Below the pieces are notes generated by a model. It was not told the origin of the DNA. It ran no database searches and was given only the letters and a program-made list of their open reading frames with translations. A stretch of DNA of 33,187 nt from Terramyces sp. JEL0728 (lineage: Eukaryota > Chytridiomycota > Chytridiomycetes > Rhizophydiales > Terramycetaceae), in contig JADIIU010000137.1 of NCBI GenBank assembly GCA_027603945.1, positions 1 through 33,187 of the forward strand. The letters run 5' to 3'. This document shows positions 29,062-33,187 of this stretch, in pieces (position 1 is the first letter of the stretch; each line of letters starts with the position of its first letter). The position numbers and the translations under genes were made by a program.

Positions 29062-30062
29062 ATGGGAAACGATTCAGTACTCCGCCAAATATTCTCAAAA
29101 CCAAAGTTTAATCCTGAAAGCGACATTCCATCCTTGGAAGGAAAAGTATGCATAATCACTGGTGCGTCAGGAGGTAATCCACTGTAACTGTAGGTATAGG
29201 AAAAGCATGCGCAGTAGAATTAGCAAAGAAAGGCTGCCATGTATTCCTATTTGGTCGGTCTGCTGAAAAGACACTACCTGTCATTGAAGAAATCAAAAAG
29301 GAGTCAAAGAATGACAAAGTAGAATTCTTGGAGGCTGATTTAATGGATCTTGGTCAAGTTGAGCAAGCTGCAGATCAATTCTTGGCGAGAGGATTACCAC
29401 TGCACATCTTGATTAATAATGCCGGCATCATGCATCAACCATACAAGCTAACAACTAATAATATGGAGTCGCAGATCGGAACTAACCATTTCGCTCATGC
29501 AGTGCTTACAAACAAGTTACTACCAGTAATCGAAGCCTCTGCACCGTCAAGAATCGTCAATATTTCCTCAGTTCTACACGACAGCCCATACAAAGTCGGT
29601 GTCAACTACGATACCTGGTGTGACGAAAAAACTTACAATGCTGAAATGCAGTACGGCGCTTCAAAATTATTGAATATCCACTTTACTAGAAAATTACAAG
29701 AAAAATTGGATGCTAAAGCTCAAGCTGAAGGTAAAGAATGTAAAGTGTACATCAATTGCGTTCATCCAGGTGTAGTCAAATCAAACCTCCTTCGCAACCC
29801 TGCCAGCTACAGTTTCTTTTTCGACCTTTCATTCAAACTGATTGGAATTTCACCAGAACACGGTGCGATTACTCAATTATACGTTGCAACCAATCCAGCA
29901 ATTGAAAATGACAATATCAAGGCAAAGTACTTTACTCCTTACCATCAAATCGAACCAGTTTCCGCAATGGCTATGGATGAAAAGTTGATTAATAAGAGTT
30001 GGGAGTGGACTTTGGAGCAGTTGGTTGAAAAGTACCGGCCGGATTGGCAATGGGTGATTTAA
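29062..30062 (+). CDS. Short-chain dehydrogenase/reductase 2 (tandem paralogue)
   Basis: 326 aa with one 20-nt intron (29174..29193) at the same place as in SDR1 (VCIITGASGG|IGK). NNAGIM, IVNISSVLH and YGASK give the full classical SDR site. It lies 199 bp after SDR1 on the same strand. Differences cluster in the N-terminus, in the substrate-side regions (HQPYKLTTNN, HDSPYKVGVN, NPASYSFFFDLSF) and in the C-terminus, so the two enzymes may have different substrates while sharing the converted central part. The stop overlaps AATAAA (30061..30066). Confidence 0.9.
29217..29432 (+). repeat. 216-bp block identical to the upstream SDR paralogue
   Basis: Second copy of the identical tract (see 28017..28232). 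The offset is exactly 1,200 bp with no indel inside the block. Confidence 0.9.
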
Positions 30063-30140
30063 TAAACGCAGTTTTGATGTCGTCCGCTACTCGCTTATTC
30101 ATGTTGTATCCAATGCGAAAGAATTTCCTAATTACGCGTT

Positions 30141-30969
30141 ATGCCAAATTGGACCCCAGCTATCGAGGAAGCTGCCAAGAAGCAGTCAAAATATATCAAT
30201 CTAGACGACTATTCCTTGAAAGAAATACCCTCAGAGTTATGTAATCAAAAGTAATTCTAGTCGATATCAAGTCCCTACTAAAAATAAATCTTTCCAACAA
30301 CAAATTAACGAGCATATCTACAGATATTACCAGGTTGTCAAATGTGGAAATGATTAGCTTTTATTCGAATAAACTTACAGAACTACCAACGGCAATTAAC
30401 CAATTATCCAACCTTCTGCGACTAGTACTAAGGTTGAAATTCTCTAATGCAAGCAATAATGCAATAAAAGAATTACCGCCTGGATTCGGCACATTACCAA
30501 ACCTGGAATACCTGGACTTGAGCATCAACAGATTGACAAATATTTCACCCAACTTTGGATACCTGTTCACCCTGCGCGTATTGCATTTAGCTGACAATGA
30601 CCTTACAGTAAGTCGTATTTAACCAGGCCGTCCCTAAAGAATTTGGAAATTTAACTTCACTCGAAACATTGATTTTGCGAAATAACTTGCTGCAATCGCT
30701 ACCAGAGGAGATGGCGAAACTCAAACACCTGGTGTATCTGAATTTACAGGGAAACAAATTCAAAGCATTGCCTGTGTGTCTAAGTATTTCTTATTGACCT
30801 AGCAAAGACTAAACTCGATCAAAGGAACTCGCACTGCTTAGTGTACGGAAACCCGTTTATACCAGCTGTAAAGAATCTACTAAAGAATGGCGGGATCCAG
30901 CGCTTGTTTGCTGCAATGCGAGAATCAAGTTGGGAGAAAAGTATACAGGAAGAAATGTCAAAGAAATAA
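30141..30969 (+). CDS. RSU1: RSU1-like leucine-rich-repeat protein
   Basis: 249 aa with introns 30241..30260 (20 nt), 30433..30453 (21), 30608..30626 and 30784..30802 (19). Consecutive LRRs: LKINLSNNKLTSISTDITRL, VEMISFYSNKLTELPTAINQ, LVLSNNAIKELPPGFGTLPN, YLDLSINRLTNISPNFGYLF, LRVLHLADNDLTAVPKEFGN, LETLILRNNLLQSLPEEMAK, VYLNLQGNKFKALP. The phrasing PPGFGTLPNLEYLDL.. FTLRVLHLADND and the C-terminal cap (YGNPFIPAVKNLL..) resemble Ras suppressor protein 1, which in animals binds PINCH in the integrin-adhesion complex. The second intron is 21 nt with no stop, so its retention would add seven residues. The stop overlaps AATAAA (30965..30970). Confidence 0.72.
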
Positions 30970-30980
30970 ATCCAACATAT

Positions 30981-32039
30981 TTAATGCTTTTTTGCAAATG
31001 TTTCAGCTACTAATATTGGGAATATCAATGTTGCATCTGCGTATACTTTAACGCTTCTTGCGTCCATGCGAATCTTGCCCCAACTGACTGCTTCATCTGG
31101 TCGAGCACCAGCATCGCTTCCATCAAACTCTTGTCCGGTATTAATGTAAACAGCGTAATCAGCACCGTTCCGCATCAAATTTGCATTGCAGATATGGTGT
31201 TTAACGACACCACCACCCAAGATAATCATTCCTGTCTTTTTAGCATGGACTGCATGGTCGTTAATTGATCTGATATCACTGGCGATATCAATAATCAAGC
31301 CGGGGTTCTTGAAAGAGTGAAAGTAAATCATATCGCCTAATGAGCCATCTGTTAACGCTGGGCAATAGACAGGAATATTGTGCTTGTACGCCCAGTAATA
31401 AATACTGTCCGGATGATTAATTTCTTTTCCTAGCCTATGAATCATCTTTGAAGGTGTCCAAATTACCCCGTCATTCTTTTGCTCTTCCAGCATTTTATCA
31501 AGAATAGGCACAACCCAGTCTTCAAATTTACAGTAATTGTCATTAGGTACGAGTAGATTGCCGATTCTATTCAATCCTTTTTGACGAAGCGACTTGCCTT
31601 CCATCGAGAATTCTCCCAAATATGTTGGACCTAGACATTTTATGAAATCTTCTTCAATACCGCCTGCTGTTGCTACAAGCACACTGACCATTTGATTCTG
31701 CACCAAATATTTAATGATTTCTCTTAGTCCAGAAGAAACCAAGTTGGAAGTATACCCTAAAAATATCTTGCACTTGATATTTTTACGTTCCTGAACATCT
31801 TGAATCAAATCATCCGGCTGAATTGGTTCCTGCGAATAATCCCAGGATATCATTTGATTAATGATATCAACAGCTTCGCCAAAATGTGTTGCCTGATAAC
31901 CAGTGGTATAGTACGAAGCCATTAATTTTGAATAATCTGTACCATTGTTAAAGTCGTATCCCACTACTTTTGGAGTTTCGTCATCCAGCTTTACTGAAGA
32001 GACGAATACTGCATCTCTGGCTGTTGTGTCCTTTTCCAT
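30981..32039 (-). CDS. DHPS: Deoxyhypusine synthase
   Basis: 352 aa, no intron, close to the usual 350-370. It transfers the aminobutyl group of spermidine to one lysine of eIF5A (NAD-dependent), the first step of hypusine formation in the cytosol. Diagnostic parts: [80 protein letters not shown], and [20 protein letters not shown] followed by EAVSWGKI with the catalytic lysine. The gene converges on the RSU1-like gene with 11 bp between stops. It is one of the few long genes here with no intron. Confidence 0.97.
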   Translation of the reverse strand: MEKDTTARDAVFVSSVKLDDETPKVVGYDFNNGTDYSKLMASYYTTGYQATHFGEAVDIINQMISWDYSQEPIQPDDLIQDVQERKNIKCKIFLGYTSNLVSSGLREIIKYLVQNQMVSVLVATAGGIEEDFIKCLGPTYLGEFSMEGKSLRQKGLNRIGNLLVPNDNYCKFEDWVVPILDKMLEEQKNDGVIWTPSKMIHRLGKEINHPDSIYYWAYKHNIPVYCPALTDGSLGDMIYFHSFKNPGLIIDIASDIRSINDHAVHAKKTGMIILGGGVVKHHICNANLMRNGADYAVYINTGQEFDGSDAGARPDEAVSWGKIRMDARSVKVYADATLIFPILVAETFAKKH

Positions 32040-32340
32040 AAAGAAAAAAAATTAAGCTCCTGAATTTTGATGCCATGTTGATGGCTTTGTCTGCAGATTT
32101 ATTGGAATTACTACTCGCATTTATCATGCAAAGCCTTTTACTTTGTCTGAATTCCAGTCTCTGACAATGCCATGCTGTCAACCCACATAATCACTAGAGG
32201 CAGTTTAACCATCTGTAGTCCTGTTTAACCATTTGTAGTCCTGCTTAACCGTTAGCTACAATTCTTGTTCAGCGTTTAATCCCAATTCTATCCCAGAAAG
32301 TTTGACTTTTTTAATTGCACTGTAGATTCTCAACCTTTAA
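32040..32340. other. Divergent promoter region between DHPS and PPTase
   Basis: 301 bp separating two divergent start codons. It contains the three-copy 20-nt tandem repeat at 32201..32260 and a ctagaggcagtt motif (32194..32205) that resembles the NHP6-upstream repeat. No gene seen. Confidence 0.45.
32201..32260. repeat. Three tandem 20-nt repeats
   Basis: Copies are 32201..32220, 32221..32240 and 32241..32260. The first two read cagtttaaccatctgtagtc and ctgtttaaccatttgtagtc; the third keeps ctgcttaacc and gttag and then diverges. The period equals the local intron length and each copy holds a TTAACC motif. Confidence 0.75.
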
Positions 32341-33067
32341 ATGCACCTCGTAGCAACCACAATCAAAAATGTGGTTAATTTTGAAGATTTACTGCCCTAT
32401 TTGAGTGCAGAAAACCACAATAAAGTTACTAGAATGTATAAACGGAATGACAAGATACTCCAATTGACTGGAATAATGCTCACGCACACCAATCTGTATA
32501 GAGAATTGCAATCCAAGGAATTGCAAGTCAAACGAACGGATAAAGGAAGACCATTCATCGAAAAGGCTGATTTCGACTTTAATTTATCACACCATGGGGA
32601 TTATGTAGCCTTCATTTGCGACAGGGAGAGAGTAGGAGTTGATGTTGCCAAGATTGATACCCCAGTTGAATTCTTTACTCATTTCGACACAGTATTTTCG
32701 CCAACAGAATGGAATTTCATTCAAGCACCAACAAGTAATTTTGAACAACAAAAAAGGTACTTTGTATTGATATAGATTCGCTTGTTTATGGGGATTAAAA
32801 GAAGCATATGTCAAGCATGTTGGTTGCGGTATCACTGTCGACTTGAACGTAATCTCGTTTCAGTTAACTCCTGGCGGAAATGATGTTGAAATACCAGAAA
32901 GGTATGCGGTGCGATTATTTGTCAAGGGAATCCTGCAAGAGTACAATTTCAAAGTTTGTCCGTTGGATGAGCTTCATATCATTGCTGTTTGTTCGAAAAA
33001 TCCAATCAATGAATTGAAGATGATTGACTGGAACGACCTTGCGAGTGATTTCAAACAAATGTGCTAA
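32341..33067 (+). CDS. 4'-phosphopantetheinyl transferase (Lys5/AASDHPPT type)
   Basis: 235 aa with one 19-nt intron (32757..32775). It attaches phosphopantetheine from CoA to acyl- or peptidyl-carrier proteins. Family motifs in order: RTDKGRPFIEKADFDFNLSH (KGKP-like plus NxSH), VGVDVAKI (GvDv, Mg binding) and FACLWGLKEAYVK (WxxKEAxxK). The last motif is restored exactly by splicing (QQKR|FACLW). Length and order match the stand-alone Sfp/AASDHPPT group, which serves lysine synthesis, fatty acid synthase and NRPS-type carriers. TAA overlaps AATAAA (33066..33071). Confidence 0.9.
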
Positions 33068-33118
33068 TAAATACTGGTTAGAAAAAAAATGGGAGTAGTA
33101 GTAGGATAGATAGCTGGA

Positions 33119-33187
33119 ATGTTTTCTTTGATGAAGAATAAATCCCTTGGTTTGGATACTGAGTTGAATAAGCTTCAGTGGTTGGGG
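33119..33187 (+). CDS. Possible 5' end of a further gene (3' partial)
   Basis: An ATG at 33119 opens 23 codons to the window edge (MFSLMKNKSLGLDTELNKL..). It has no internal stop, a reasonable hydrophilic make-up and a position just after the PPTase poly(A) signal. Too short to assign. An alternative start at 33090 would need an intron between. Confidence 0.35.
   Translation, partial: MFSLMKNKSLGLDTELNKLQWLG

Noticed and set aside
158..33067. Many apparent frameshifts that would make these genes pseudogenes
   Set aside because: Every break coincides with a 19-22 nt GT..AG interval (or an array of them) whose removal restores frame and motif, so they are introns.
1..33187. Transposons, prophage-like elements or CRISPR arrays
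   Set aside because: No transposase, reverse transcriptase, terminal repeats or regularly spaced CRISPR-type repeats; the intron arrays have no repeated unit sequence and lie inside genes.

Overview
Nuclear DNA, about 60% A+T, with the standard code (TAA, TAG and TGA all end genes). The window points to an early-diverging zoosporic (flagellated) fungus. Fungal marks are three Zn2Cys6 regulators with fungal-type middle domains and an Rsc7/Swp82-type remodeller subunit. Flagellar marks are a basal-body coiled-coil protein (BBOF1-like) and a p25-alpha/TPPP protein. Genes usually thought of as animal genes are also present: BABAM2-like, DCAF5-like, RSU1-like and a class-A GPCR. The exact phylum cannot be decided from the sequence alone.

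Layout: (1) 0-7 kb: the 3' end of a helical-repeat gene, an Rsc7-PHD fusion, a SPRTN-like protease and Ctf4/WDHD1. (2) 7-12.7 kb: three tandem Zn2Cys6 paralogues. (3) 12.7-17 kb: BBOF1-like and a RhoGEF with two WW domains. (4) 17.2-19.6 kb: a head-to-head BABAM2-like/DCAF5-like pair with 23 bp between start codons. (5) 19.6-25.7 kb: GPCR, tail-anchored coiled-coil protein, secreted protein, TPPP. (6) 25.7-33.2 kb: PP1 glycogen-targeting subunit, NHP6, two tandem SDRs, RSU1-like, deoxyhypusine synthase, phosphopantetheinyl transferase and the start of a further gene. The genome is compact: neighbouring stops lie 11-32 bp apart, and 12 of 22 stop codons lie inside an AATAAA poly(A) signal.

The main discovery is the intron system. 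I reconstructed 54 single introns, all 19-22 nt long (19 nt x19, 20 nt x25, 21 nt x6, 22 nt x4). Most are GT..AG with a TAAY/TRAY-like branch motif only 3-5 nt before the acceptor AG. Every multi-exon CDS, once spliced, is open and divisible by three. In addition, three longer interruptions (88, 103 and 132 nt) break down exactly into 4, 5 and 6 back-to-back intron-sized units with no exon between them (..AG|GT..AG|GT..). All three are in the adjacent BABAM2-like/DCAF5-like pair, and the reading frame and family homology resume only when the whole array is removed. This looks like tandem arrays of ultrashort introns that need recursive or stepwise splicing.
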